Source: CAVQDV01 sp963711375 (GTDB lineage Bacteria; Pseudomonadota; Gammaproteobacteria; Coxiellales; Coxiellaceae). From it: a DNA stretch of 64,000 nt. Below, piece after piece: positions 54,159-62,663 of this stretch. Made by a program: the position numbers and the translations under genes. Within the stretch, counting starts at the first letter, position 1, and each line of letters starts with the position of its first letter. The DNA lies in NCBI GenBank assembly GCA_963711375.1, contig CAVQDV010000005.1, positions 124,001-188,000 on the forward strand, written 5' to 3'. The notes beneath the pieces are model-generated. The model was not told where the DNA came from. It saw nothing but the letters and a program-made list of their open reading frames with translations, and made no database searches.

Positions 54159-54746
54159 TTATTTTGCTTCTACTTTATTCGCTTCAGCCCCAATGGTTAT
54201 TTTTACCGAATCACCCAAACCTGGCAAGAGGGCTGAAATACCAAAATCAGAACGCTTCAACGTAGTGCTTGCACGAAATCCCGCTGTATATTTATTTGTG
54301 ACGGGATTCTCTCCTTCTTTCAATAAGGTCACATCTAAGGTGACAGACTTAGTCACCCCATGCAGCGTGAGCATACCCTGAACCCTAGCCGTCGTTTTGC
54401 TGGTCATCTTCACGGAATCACTCTTAAACGTCGCCACTGGAAATTGAGCTACGTCAAAAAAGAGCTTGCTTTGAAGATGTTTATTGAGCTCATCAATTCC
54501 TGTTACTACATTGGCGACTTGAACGCTGGCCTCGAGTTTGTCATTTTCGGGATGATTGTTATCGAGAATTAAAGTACCACTGGCCAACCATTTTCCGACC
54601 TGCGTAGAAAAACCAAAATGATCGATGTACCAGAGGACATAGCTGTGCATCGGATCAAGTTTAAAGGTATCCGCCGCTTGCGCGGAAAATATAAAACCTG
54701 AAAATACGAGTGCACTTATTAATTTTAAAAACCAATTACGCTTCAT
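54159..54746 (-). CDS. YceI-family periplasmic protein
   Basis: A 195-residue lipocalin-like protein that binds isoprenoid-type lipids in family members. A signal peptide ends near SAQA, followed by ADTFKLDPMHSYVLWYIDHFGF, the family opening. Later blocks such as TLHGVTKSVTLDVTLL and FRASTTLKRSDFGI are typical. It lies 12 bases after the bufferin-like gene and 2 bases before the exporter, so the three probably form an operon. Confidence 0.9.
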   Translation of the reverse strand: MKRNWFLKLISALVFSGFIFSAQAADTFKLDPMHSYVLWYIDHFGFSTQVGKWLASGTLILDNNHPENDKLEASVQVANVVTGIDELNKHLQSKLFFDVAQFPVATFKSDSVKMTSKTTARVQGMLTLHGVTKSVTLDVTLLKEGENPVTNKYTAGFRASTTLKRSDFGISALLPGLGDSVKITIGAEANKVEAK

Positions 54747-54758
54747 TGAAATAATCCC

Positions 54759-55043
54759 TTATTTTTGTTCTTTTGGTGGATTTAAATTACCGCCCACAAT
54801 TTTTTCGCACAGGCCTTTTGGTACAAAAAGAAAAGCGTCTGGTTGGCTGTCTTTTGTGGCAGAAGCGGCGCAAGAGGCGCTTGCCGTTGCACAGTCATTC
54901 ATCCCTTTTTTAACGATGCCGTAGCATTTTACCATTTCTGGTGTTGCCGCCAAGGCGTTAGTCATAAGTGCCGTGCTTGCAATGCCCACTGTTGATAAGG
55001 CTAGAAAGGCTTTCGCCGCTGCAATAACGATTTTTTTGTCCAT
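54759..55043 (-). CDS. DUF2282 / bufferin-like (BufA1-type) small periplasmic protein
   Basis: A 94-residue protein with a signal peptide (about 1-31, ending NALA) and a DUF2282 core with four cysteines: VKCYGIVKKGMNDCA, ASCAA and PKGLCEKI. The lysines and cysteines match the BufA1 precursor pattern. Bufferins are ribosomally made peptides whose cysteines are modified by an MNIO (DUF692) enzyme with a DUF2063 partner and which bind copper. Neither partner gene lies beside this one, so it is orphan here. I chose the second ATG (55043), six bases after AGGAG; the first ATG directly abuts AGGAG. Confidence 0.82.
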   Translation of the reverse strand: MDKKIVIAAAKAFLALSTVGIASTALMTNALAATPEMVKCYGIVKKGMNDCATASASCAASATKDSQPDAFLFVPKGLCEKIVGGNLNPPKEQK

Positions 55044-55084
55044 TTTCATCTCCTATGAAATTTGTAATTGCAGGATATTCTAGC

Positions 55085-55126
55085 AAAAAAAATGGCCGAC
55101 TTGAAATTTTTATTCCAAGCCGGCCA
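55085..55126 (-). terminator. rho-independent terminator of the membrane protein gene
   Basis: On the minus strand the stem GGCCG-CTTG pairs with CAAG-CGGCC around an A/T loop with one mismatch, followed directly by ATTTTTTTT (plus-strand A-run 55085-55092). It lies 24 bases after the stop of the gene at 55150-55974. Confidence 0.85.
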
Positions 55127-55149
55127 GTTTGGTTTATCTTAGAACTTAT

Positions 55150-55974
55150 TTATTTATTGATTACCACCCACTGAGGGTTATTTTCTTGTTCCACTAAAAG
55201 AGGGTTCGTTTCTTCATCTTCAGTCTGAGTAGCCTCCCCTCTGGGCGGGAGTTTTTTCTTGCAAGAACAACAAGCAAACAGACTATTGCGGTTAGTATAG
55301 ACACTCTTAGCGGCTTCCATGAGCAAATTCCATACAAAAGATGAACCAGCCGCTACGATTGCCCCTAAAGTTGGCTGGATAACATTCTCAAGCACATTTA
55401 TGGAAAGATTTCCCTCAACCGTTAATTTTTCAGCCGCATAACCGCCCAGCGCAAAACCGCCTAGCACTATCCAAATTTGCAGGATTTTCAAGCTATCAAA
55501 GCCTAAATTCGCAACTTTATTACCATGCATAATTCCAGCACCGCCAATAGTCACAGAAATAACTTGCGAAGCGGGATTAGGTAGGTTTTTTGACAATTCT
55601 AAAGACGCGGTGAAAGCAGCAAACGAAAGCCCCCCCACTGTCCAAAGGTTCACCCCAAAACGAGTAGAGTCATGTTGGCCACTTTTAAAATATTCCCCTC
55701 TAGTAGGGCGGCTTTCTACCTCAAGTGAAGTTTCTAAGTATTTTTTCTCGAATCGGATAAGTGTTCCAATTAAAGCGAAAAGGAGCCCGCCAGCGGCGGC
55801 TGGTCCTATGTGACGCAATATAAAATTAAGATCAGAATTTTCGGTAAGGGCTTTTAGAAACTTTGCTAAATATCCTGCCGTGACTCCACCACCAAGTGCC
55901 TCCAATGCAGTTCCTACTATCTCCCAAAACTTTTTTTCATTTTCCAAACTGGCCTTAGTTCTCTCAATTCTCAT
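55150..55974 (-). CDS. membrane protein of unknown function
   Basis: A 274-residue protein I do not recognise. It has no signal peptide. Hydrophobic, Gly/Ala-rich segments at about residues 24-45, 57-75, 108-130, 139-160, 166-185 and 203-222 suggest up to six membrane passes. The C-terminal tail is soluble and contains CCSCKKK (about 235-241) and an acidic stretch (TQTEDEETNPLL). A near-consensus promoter and GAGGTG Shine-Dalgarno precede it and a strong terminator follows, so it is a single-gene transcript. The Gly-rich helices and charged tail are compatible with a secreted membrane-active or effector-like protein, but this is speculative. Confidence 0.6.
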   Translation of the reverse strand: MRIERTKASLENEKKFWEIVGTALEALGGGVTAGYLAKFLKALTENSDLNFILRHIGPAAAGGLLFALIGTLIRFEKKYLETSLEVESRPTRGEYFKSGQHDSTRFGVNLWTVGGLSFAAFTASLELSKNLPNPASQVISVTIGGAGIMHGNKVANLGFDSLKILQIWIVLGGFALGGYAAEKLTVEGNLSINVLENVIQPTLGAIVAAGSSFVWNLLMEAAKSVYTNRNSLFACCSCKKKLPPRGEATQTEDEETNPLLVEQENNPQWVVINK

Positions 55975-56021
55975 ATTTGTTCACCTCTTTTTCATTCAAA
56001 AAATATCAATTTCGTGGCAGA

Positions 56022-56050
56022 ATTATACGCCTCGAAATTCGGGTTGTCAG
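56022..56050 (-). promoter_or_regulatory. promoter of the membrane protein gene
   Basis: On the minus strand CTGACA (56050-56045) and TATAAT (56027-56022) are separated by exactly 17 bases, an 11 of 12 match to the sigma-70 consensus. It lies about 48 bases before the ATG at 55974. The rest of the 282-base gap up to 56256 shows no further clear element. Confidence 0.75.
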
Positions 56051-56256
56051 CTTATTTTCTGAATCGGAAAAAAATAATTAAATCCAGAGTGTATTCTTAA
56101 TGCTCCCTTAAGATTCCCCTTGCTTTTTATGAATTAGCCTACCTTAGCTCTTTATTGCCCCTTCCAAAATATTTGAATTCGCCTGGGATCTCGACTACTA
56201 TCTCGCTTACAACAATCACATAAAATAAAGGATGATTTGACGCATAGAGGTTAATG

Positions 56257-56856
56257 ATGAGATTTTTTGGAGACATACACAGGACCATTGCCTACGAAGT
56301 TTTAATATATCCACAATCTAGTCCCTTTGGATGCAAACGCATTGAATCTGATTTTGATGCCGTCGATAAAGAGACACAAGAAAAAGCGCTTCAGTGGCTT
56401 TCTAGCGCTCTTTTTCCCGTCGTGAATATTGAATTTTATAAAAAGTTATCCATTTATATTGAGAAATCGAAAACCTTATATACCCGAAATTTTTTAAGCC
56501 AATTACTCAACCAGTGCTTATTAAAAATAAATGATCAGAATCCCATCAGCTATTGGAGAGGTGAACATGAAGAAAATTACCACCTTTGGGTTAATTCTAA
56601 AATTTCCGATGATATTGCAGTAAAAACACTTATTGCACTTATTTCTGAAGCGCTAAGGAATAATTTTTTTGAAATACATGCGCTCTACAAAATATTTGTG
56701 ACATTGATGTGCATCCAAAAATATCGAAAAGAATCTAATTTCGGAAAATTACCAAAAGAGTTGGCGCTGTTTATTGCGCGAAAGGCAACAAGAACCGTGT
56801 GCACCGACGCGGAAATAGAAATATTACAAAATTATCATAAAAGTTCAAAAATATAA
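56257..56856 (+). CDS. protein of unknown function
   Basis: A 199-residue protein I do not recognise. It has no signal peptide or membrane helix and is rich in Lys, Leu, Ile and aromatic residues, with a predicted mostly helical fold. A recognisable feature is SYWRGEHEENYHLWVNSK near the middle. AGAGG lies six bases before the ATG at 56257; an ATG three bases earlier is less well placed. It precedes the ankyrin-HAD gene by 60 bases, but that gene has its own promoter. Confidence 0.6.
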   Translation: MRFFGDIHRTIAYEVLIYPQSSPFGCKRIESDFDAVDKETQEKALQWLSSALFPVVNIEFYKKLSIYIEKSKTLYTRNFLSQLLNQCLLKINDQNPISYWRGEHEENYHLWVNSKISDDIAVKTLIALISEALRNNFFEIHALYKIFVTLMCIQKYRKESNFGKLPKELALFIARKATRTVCTDAEIEILQNYHKSSKI

Positions 56857-56865
56857 TTGATTAAA

Positions 56866-56895
56866 TTGACATTTTTCGTCTATTTCCAGTATATT
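56866..56895 (+). promoter_or_regulatory. promoter of the ankyrin-HAD gene
   Basis: A perfect TTGACA at 56866-56871 and TATATT at 56890-56895 are separated by 18 bases. The transcript would start near 56902. GAGG stands six bases before the ATG at 56917. Confidence 0.7.
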
Positions 56896-56916
56896 TTAAG
56901 AGAGTTGAGGTAGAGA

Positions 56917-58557
56917 ATGCGAAGTACAGATGCCAGCAATGAGTCAAGTTCAGACGAAGATGAATTAATCCCACCTCCAAGGATTTATCAAGAGGCGATA
57001 GAAGCCTTCCTTGAACCTTTAGAGGAAAATATTCAAAAACTGTTAAGCCTAAGCCTGGATGAGGACAAGGAACTTTTAATGCACGTGCTGCTCAATGACG
57101 CCTATGGTCAAGATGCACCAGTCGAAGATCTGATAATCTTTTTATCTAATATTTTTAAACAAAAAAATACCTTGCTCAATCTGGTCGAAACAAAGATTAG
57201 AGAAAATTACCCCATTGTTTTCTTGCTAAAAAATAATCATGTCAAAGCCTCCATATTATTTTTACAGGAAATGCGTAGGCATACCGAATTTCGTAAAATG
57301 TGGTGCCCTGCGTTACTTCATAAAGCCTGCATTATAGGACAAATTGACTTAATTAAAGAAATTTTTTCAGCTTACTCTCAAGAAAAATCCATTTTTACTT
57401 CGTTTACACACCTACTTGAATTTAGTCTCTGGGATCTACTACCCGTTCATTATGCGATTATCAGCAAAAATCGTGAATGCATCTTATATTTAATTGAACA
57501 GTGTTTGATACATTTTGATAGCTCCAAAAAAAAGCAGGTTTTTTGCGAATTGGGAATTTTTACAATTGATAAACGAAATAATCATGCTAATTTTTTACAT
57601 TTTCTGGGATATCATAAACCCGAGCTCATCCTAGAAGTTTACGTACTACTTCAGCAACATTTTAACGAACCCTTGCATAATTGTTTGTTGGCATTAGATC
57701 ATTCAGCCCTAAAACCACTGGATTTTATAGCCGATGATATGATCCGGGTGAAATTACGCAAAGAAGCCTTACAAGAATTTAAAGGAGAGAAAATACTCGT
57801 TTTGGATTTAGATGAAACCATAGTAACATCGATTCAAAACCCAAAGCTCAAAAAACTTAGCATCAATGAGGACTTTGTTTTAAAAAAAGGCTTTCCAGAA
57901 GCCTGCCTCAGAAGATCCCTCATTAAAGCGATTATTTTGTGGACCATGCTTCACCCCGATATTCGGCTTTATATTGTGACGGCGAGCGATAGAGATTCGG
58001 AGGAGGTGTTAGATATCTTGAAAATAATCACTGGAAAAAAACAAGACTTCCTTCTAGCGGGTTTGAATGGATATTTTTGCAACGAAAATAGCCAGAGTGT
58101 ACAATATTATGCATTTCTAGCGTTAAAAAAATTGAATAGACTTCTACCCGATTATCGAAAATATCTTCAGATTGAATTTTTATTAAACCAAGATTGCCGC
58201 GACTTAAAACGGAGTAAGGTTTGTTTCTATGATGATAAAAAAGAGATTATCGAGGAAGCACTTAAAAAAGCCAATTATAATTTGACAGCCATTCAAGCTG
58301 AATTATTAAGTGGTGAAACAACATGCCTCCAAAAAGTCGCCCAATTTTGCGGAATCGATCAAGAACTCCCGGAAAATTTTCAAGGGGAATTAAAAGATAC
58401 CCTTCTTTCTTTACAAGAACTTTATACAGCGGCTTTGAAGAAAAACTATTTAGAACCCGCTTATTCTAACGAAAATTCGGATGAGGATGAAGAAGACCTC
58501 GACAGTTCTGACGAGGCCACGGACTCATCCAAACCTATAAATTTAGCTTTTCACTGA
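56917..58557 (+). CDS. ankyrin-like / HAD-phosphatase fusion with acidic tail, candidate secreted effector
   Basis: A 546-residue protein. The N-terminal half contains ankyrin-like helical pairs, for example LLHKACIIGQIDLIKEIF (about 140-158) and LLPVHYAIISKNRECILYL. The second half is a HAD hydrolase: motif I is VLDLDETIVT with D297 and D299, motif II the Thr in YIVTASDRD, and motif IV VCFYDDKKEII with an Asp pair. DLDET resembles the FCP/NIF phosphatase group. Both ends are acidic and Ser-rich (SNESSSDEDEL and NSDEDEEDLDSSDEATD). Ankyrin domains and Glu-rich C-termini are common in Dot/Icm-secreted effectors of Legionella and Coxiella, so it may act in a host cell; no secretion genes are in the window. 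Confidence 0.75.
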   Translation: MRSTDASNESSSDEDELIPPPRIYQEAIEAFLEPLEENIQKLLSLSLDEDKELLMHVLLNDAYGQDAPVEDLIIFLSNIFKQKNTLLNLVETKIRENYPIVFLLKNNHVKASILFLQEMRRHTEFRKMWCPALLHKACIIGQIDLIKEIFSAYSQEKSIFTSFTHLLEFSLWDLLPVHYAIISKNRECILYLIEQCLIHFDSSKKKQVFCELGIFTIDKRNNHANFLHFLGYHKPELILEVYVLLQQHFNEPLHNCLLALDHSALKPLDFIADDMIRVKLRKEALQEFKGEKILVLDLDETIVTSIQNPKLKKLSINEDFVLKKGFPEACLRRSLIKAIILWTMLHPDIRLYIVTASDRDSEEVLDILKIITGKKQDFLLAGLNGYFCNENSQSVQYYAFLALKKLNRLLPDYRKYLQIEFLLNQDCRDLKRSKVCFYDDKKEIIEEALKKANYNLTAIQAELLSGETTCLQKVAQFCGIDQELPENFQGELKDTLLSLQELYTAALKKNYLEPAYSNENSDEDEEDLDSSDEATDSSKPINLAFH

Positions 58558-58570
58558 AATGAATGCGTGT

Positions 58571-59047
58571 TCACCACCGATGATAGGCGGGATGGTCGGG
58601 TGAAACAGCCACAAAAATAGCATCACAGGTAGCGCAAATTTTATCAGAGGCTGAAAGCAGCCCCTTTATTTTTGCAGTATTATTTTTAATTTCAACAAGT
58701 GTGGCGGTTAATTTAAGGGGGACATGGGTAGGCGTTGGTCGTAGTAATTTTATAGTGAATTCTGAGGTAACGGTGCAAGGTGGAACATCCAATTTCTTTT
58801 CCAGCATCAAATACCAGCACGCCGCCCAATTGCAATGGCAATCCAGTAGAGTGCCAATCACTCCACCATTTAAAACTCCAGGAAATGCATGATGATAAGG
58901 CTTTGGAAGATACTGAGCCACCACTTGATCACCCTCAACAAAACTTTTAATCTGAAATCCATGAGAATTAGCGGGCCCACAGCCAAAGCATATGCTCTTA
59001 GCCGCATACTGATCTTGTAGACTCTGTCTGCTTTCCTTGTTTTTCAT
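58571..59047 (-). CDS. PaaI-type hotdog thioesterase
   Basis: A 158-residue acyl-CoA thioesterase-like protein. Start at the ATG 59047 (MKNKESRQSLQDQY); the longer frame lacks similarity. The opening block CFGCGPANSHGFQIKS and the active-site region HHAFPGVLNGGVIGTLLDC are typical of the PaaI-related group with a CFGCG motif. The substrate is unknown. It converges with the ankyrin-HAD gene. Confidence 0.85.
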   Translation of the reverse strand: MKNKESRQSLQDQYAAKSICFGCGPANSHGFQIKSFVEGDQVVAQYLPKPYHHAFPGVLNGGVIGTLLDCHCNWAACWYLMLEKKLDVPPCTVTSEFTIKLLRPTPTHVPLKLTATLVEIKNNTAKIKGLLSASDKICATCDAIFVAVSPDHPAYHRW

Positions 59048-59108
59048 AGCTGAATTATACCTAAATTTTGAGGAACACGTGAGCACTTCACAAATACGCT
59101 AAAGCCGC

Positions 59109-59136
59109 TTGCTCATGGATTGAGGTCTGGTATACT
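59109..59136 (+). promoter_or_regulatory. promoter of tRNA-Leu
   Basis: TTGCTC at 59109-59114 and TATACT at 59131-59136 are separated by 16 bases; the tRNA starts 11 bases after the -10. Confidence 0.55.
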
Positions 59137-59147
59137 AGCCCCTTCTT

Positions 59148-59231
59148 GCCGAGGTGGCGGAATTGGTAGACGCGCCGGACTCAAAATCCGGTGGTGGTGA
59201 CATCATGGGGGTTCGATTCCCCCCCTCGGTA
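59148..59231 (+). tRNA. tRNA-Leu (anticodon CAA)
   Basis: The acceptor stem is GCCGAGG pairing with CCTCGGT (first pair G-U). The D arm follows as GGTAGACGC. The anticodon stem CCGGA/TCCGG encloses CTCAAAA, with anticodon CAA, reading UUG. A long variable arm (GGTGGTGACATCATG) marks a class II tRNA, and the T arm has GGTTCGATTCC. The gene does not encode CCA: the sequence after the stem is AAAA, so the CCA must be added by the nucleotidyltransferase. It ends 3 bases before the convergent dnaE stop. Confidence 0.95.
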
Positions 59232-59234
59232 AAA

Positions 59235-62200
59235 CTAAGTATATTCCGCTAACACACTTTCGTGGCCACAGATTTTTTTCAATGACTCAATTAATCGCGC
59301 ACTCGCCGACACGTTAAACGTATCGCCTAATTTCAAGTGGGCATTTGCGCCCTCGCCTTTGTAATCAATGAATATGGGACAGTGGCCGCCTCGATTACTT
59401 TCCAGTAAGGACGGTAAATGGCTTAATAAACTTTCGACTTCGTCGTGACTTTTGACTGTGATCACCAATCGCTTTATCGCTTTTTCTCGTAAATCGTCTA
59501 ATAATTGCATAGATTCAGCGACAAGCCTTACGCCCTTTGTAAATTCATCGTCTTCCACTTTAGCTTTCACGACGAAAACATGGTCGATTTCGAGCTGCAT
59601 CATCATGCTGTCATATAATTTACTGAAAATAGCCACTTCTGAACGACCAGTTTGATCCTCAAAGGTCGCCACGGCCATCCGCTTACCCGAACGCGTAATT
59701 AATTTTCGAAGGCTTATTAAAATGCCTGCAATAGAAACTTGCTGCTGACGATGTCTGGCTAAATCCACTATATTTACCGTGCCAAAACATTTAATCTCAG
59801 CCTGGTAAGCATGCAAAGGATGTCCACTTAAATACAGGCCTAATACCGCTTTTTCGGATTTTAATTGCGTAAGCTCATCCCAGTTGGAGGCTTCCACATA
59901 ATCCGAATCACGATCATCTGCCGGAACACCTGCAAATAAATCTACTTGGCCCATTAAGCGATTTCGGGCCTCTTGCTCAGCGAATTTAAGGGCTTTATCA
60001 ATCGAGGCAAAAATGCGCGCACGAGGAACCTGAAAGATATCCATCGCGCCGGAATAAATTAAGGCATCTAATACGCGGCGATTGACCTTGTGAATATCAA
60101 GTCGCTGACAAAATTCAAATAAATTCGGAAAATCACCATGGCATTCTCGCTCGGAAACAATTAATTCAATTGCTGCCAGACCAGCTCCTTTTATCGCCCC
60201 TATACCATATTCGATTTCGCCCTCATCATTCACCGTAAATTTATAAAATCCACGATTCACATTTGGATGATTAATGCGCAATTTCATATGCTGACATTCT
60301 TCGATAAAACCCGCCACTTTATCGGTGTTATCCATATCCGAAGATAGCACCGCCGCCATAAATTCCGCGGGAAAATGAGTCTTTAACCAAGCGGTTTGAT
60401 ACGCAATGAGCGCATAAGCAGCAGAGTGAGATTTATTAAAACCATAGCCAGCAAATTTTTCCATTAAGTCGAAAATATGCGCCGAAATATCATTTGAGAT
60501 ATTTCGCTTTTCCGCACCTGAAATAAAAAATTCACGCTGCTTCGCCATTTCCTCAGGTTTTTTCTTTCCCATCGCACGACGTAAAATATCGGCACTTCCC
60601 AGGGAATAGCCCGCTAAAGTCTGCGCAATTTGCATAACTTGTTCTTGGTATAAAATAACCCCATAAGTCGATTTTAGAATAGGCTCTAATTCAGGATGAG
60701 CATAATCCACGCGGGAGCGACCATGTTTCCGATCAATAAAATCATCTACCATTCCAGACTGTAGCGGTCCAGGTCGAAATAAAGCCACCAAAGCGGTTAT
60801 TTCTTCAAAATTATCGGGCTGTATGCGGCGGATTAAATCCTTCATGCCCCGTGATTCTAGCTGGAAAACAGCCGTTGTTTGACATTTTTGCAAAAGCGCA
60901 AAAGTATCAGGATCATTCAATGGAATATTTTCAATATTGAGCGGTTCTTTTCTTTTTTTATTAATGGTATCCAGCGCCCAATCAATAATGGTTAAGGTTC
61001 GCAAACCTAAAAAGTCGAATTTGACTAGACCAACCGCTTCGACATCATCTTTATCAAATTGCGTAACTAAATTCACACCGCCGGGTTCACAAAAAAGTGG
61101 GGCAAAATCCGTTAATTTTGTTGGCGCAATTACTACACCACCCGCATGCTTACCCGCATTACGCGTAATGCCTTCTAATGATTTTGCTAAATCAATTAAA
61201 GTGCTCACCTCTTCTTCTTTTGTATAACGATCTTTAAGCTGAATTTCTTGTTCCATCGCTTTTTCAAGTGTCATACCAATTTCGAAGGGAATTAATTTTG
61301 CAATTTTATCCACAAAGCCATAAGGCATATTTAATACGCGCCCTACGTCACGCACGACAGCACGAGCCGCCATCGTGCCAAACGTAATAATTTGTGAAAC
61401 TGCTTCTCGGCCATATTGATTCGCCACATAGTCGATCACGCGATCGCGTTTTTCCATGCAAAAATCAATATCAAAGTCGGGCATGGATACCCGCTCGGGA
61501 TTCAAAAAGCGTTCGAATAATAATTCATGAACCAGTGGATCGAGTGCCGTGATCCCTAAGACAAAGGCTGCCAAAGAACCCGCGCCCGAACCCCGGCCCG
61601 GGCCCACCGGAATATTTTCTCGCTTAGCCCAATTGATAAAGTCTGCTACAATTAAAAAATACCCAGAAAATCCCATGCGAATAATAACGCCCAATTCTCG
61701 CTTTAAGCGATCAACATATTCCGTTTTTTTATCAGAAAGCTCCGGGCGACTTTGCCAATATTTTTCAAGATTATCCTCTGCCAAGGCTGTCAAATACTCA
61801 GGCTCGCTTATATTATTGGGCACTGGAAATTTGGGTAAAAAAGATTCGCCAAGTATTAAAGGCAAGCTGCAGCGTTTCGCAATTTCAATCGTGTTTTCCA
61901 AGGCCTCTGGAATATCGGCGAATAATTGAGCCATTTCTTCGGGACTTTTTAAATATTGCTGAGCCGTGTAACGCAGCGGACGTCGCGTGTCGGCAAGTAC
62001 ATACCCATCATGAATGCAGACGCGAGCTTCATGCGCCTCAAAGTCTTCTTGCTCGAGAAAACGAACATCATTGCTTGCCACCACTGGAATATTACATCGA
62101 GTAGCCACTTCAATGGCGCCCGCAATATATTCATTTTCATTGGGGCGCCCCACTCGCTGTAATTCCAAATAATACCGATTGGGAAAATGACGCTTCCAAA

Positions 62201-62663
62201 ATGCTAGACGAGATTCAACGACTTCCGTTTTACGATTCACCAGCGCTTGGCCTACATCACCAAATTGTGCGCCAGATAAAATAATTAATCCGCCATTAAA
62301 TTCTTCAAGCCATTCCCTCACAATGAGGGGATCCCCATTAACTTGTCCATCGACATAGGCACGCGATATTAAACGCGTTAAATTATGATAGCCTTCTTGA
62401 TTTTGACAAAGTACCGTTAACACAAATCGTTCTTCATTTTCCTGCAAAATTAAATCCGCGCCGACAATGGGTTTAATTCCAGCTTCCGTCGCTGCCGTAT
62501 AAAATTTTACCAGGGCAAATAAATTGATATGATCCGTAATCGCAATGGCCGGCATGGTAAGCTTCGTTTTTTGGATAAGCGATTTTATGCGTAAAATACC
62601 GTCGCATAATGAATATTCACTGTGCGTTTTTAAATGAATAAATGGTGGGTTTGCTGCGCTCAT
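59235..62663 (-). CDS. dnaE: DNA polymerase III alpha subunit
   Basis: Replicative polymerase, 1142 residues. It has an N-terminal PHP domain (FIHLKTHSEYSLCDG, AITDHINLF), then the polymerase core with GPGRGSGAGSLAAFVLG (about 350) and the catalytic block PDFDIDFCMEKRDRVIDY (about 393-410), the fingers and beta-binding region, an OB-fold (VSIAGILISLRKLI) and a C-terminal tau-binding part. The length is usual for gammaproteobacteria. The ATG overlaps the ddl stop (ATGA), so the two are coupled. rnhB lies upstream of ddl. Confidence 0.96.
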   Translation of the reverse strand: MSAANPPFIHLKTHSEYSLCDGILRIKSLIQKTKLTMPAIAITDHINLFALVKFYTAATEAGIKPIVGADLILQENEERFVLTVLCQNQEGYHNLTRLISRAYVDGQVNGDPLIVREWLEEFNGGLIILSGAQFGDVGQALVNRKTEVVESRLAFWKRHFPNRYYLELQRVGRPNENEYIAGAIEVATRCNIPVVASNDVRFLEQEDFEAHEARVCIHDGYVLADTRRPLRYTAQQYLKSPEEMAQLFADIPEALENTIEIAKRCSLPLILGESFLPKFPVPNNISEPEYLTALAEDNLEKYWQSRPELSDKKTEYVDRLKRELGVIIRMGFSGYFLIVADFINWAKRENIPVGPGRGSGAGSLAAFVLGITALDPLVHELLFERFLNPERVSMPDFDIDFCMEKRDRVIDYVANQYGREAVSQIITFGTMAARAVVRDVGRVLNMPYGFVDKIAKLIPFEIGMTLEKAMEQEIQLKDRYTKEEEVSTLIDLAKSLEGITRNAGKHAGGVVIAPTKLTDFAPLFCEPGGVNLVTQFDKDDVEAVGLVKFDFLGLRTLTIIDWALDTINKKRKEPLNIENIPLNDPDTFALLQKCQTTAVFQLESRGMKDLIRRIQPDNFEEITALVALFRPGPLQSGMVDDFIDRKHGRSRVDYAHPELEPILKSTYGVILYQEQVMQIAQTLAGYSLGSADILRRAMGKKKPEEMAKQREFFISGAEKRNISNDISAHIFDLMEKFAGYGFNKSHSAAYALIAYQTAWLKTHFPAEFMAAVLSSDMDNTDKVAGFIEECQHMKLRINHPNVNRGFYKFTVNDEGEIEYGIGAIKGAGLAAIELIVSERECHGDFPNLFEFCQRLDIHKVNRRVLDALIYSGAMDIFQVPRARIFASIDKALKFAEQEARNRLMGQVDLFAGVPADDRDSDYVEASNWDELTQLKSEKAVLGLYLSGHPLHAYQAEIKCFGTVNIVDLARHRQQQVSIAGILISLRKLITRSGKRMAVATFEDQTGRSEVAIFSKLYDSMMMQLEIDHVFVVKAKVEDDEFTKGVRLVAESMQLLDDLREKAIKRLVITVKSHDEVESLLSHLPSLLESNRGGHCPIFIDYKGEGANAHLKLGDTFNVSASARLIESLKKICGHESVLAEYT

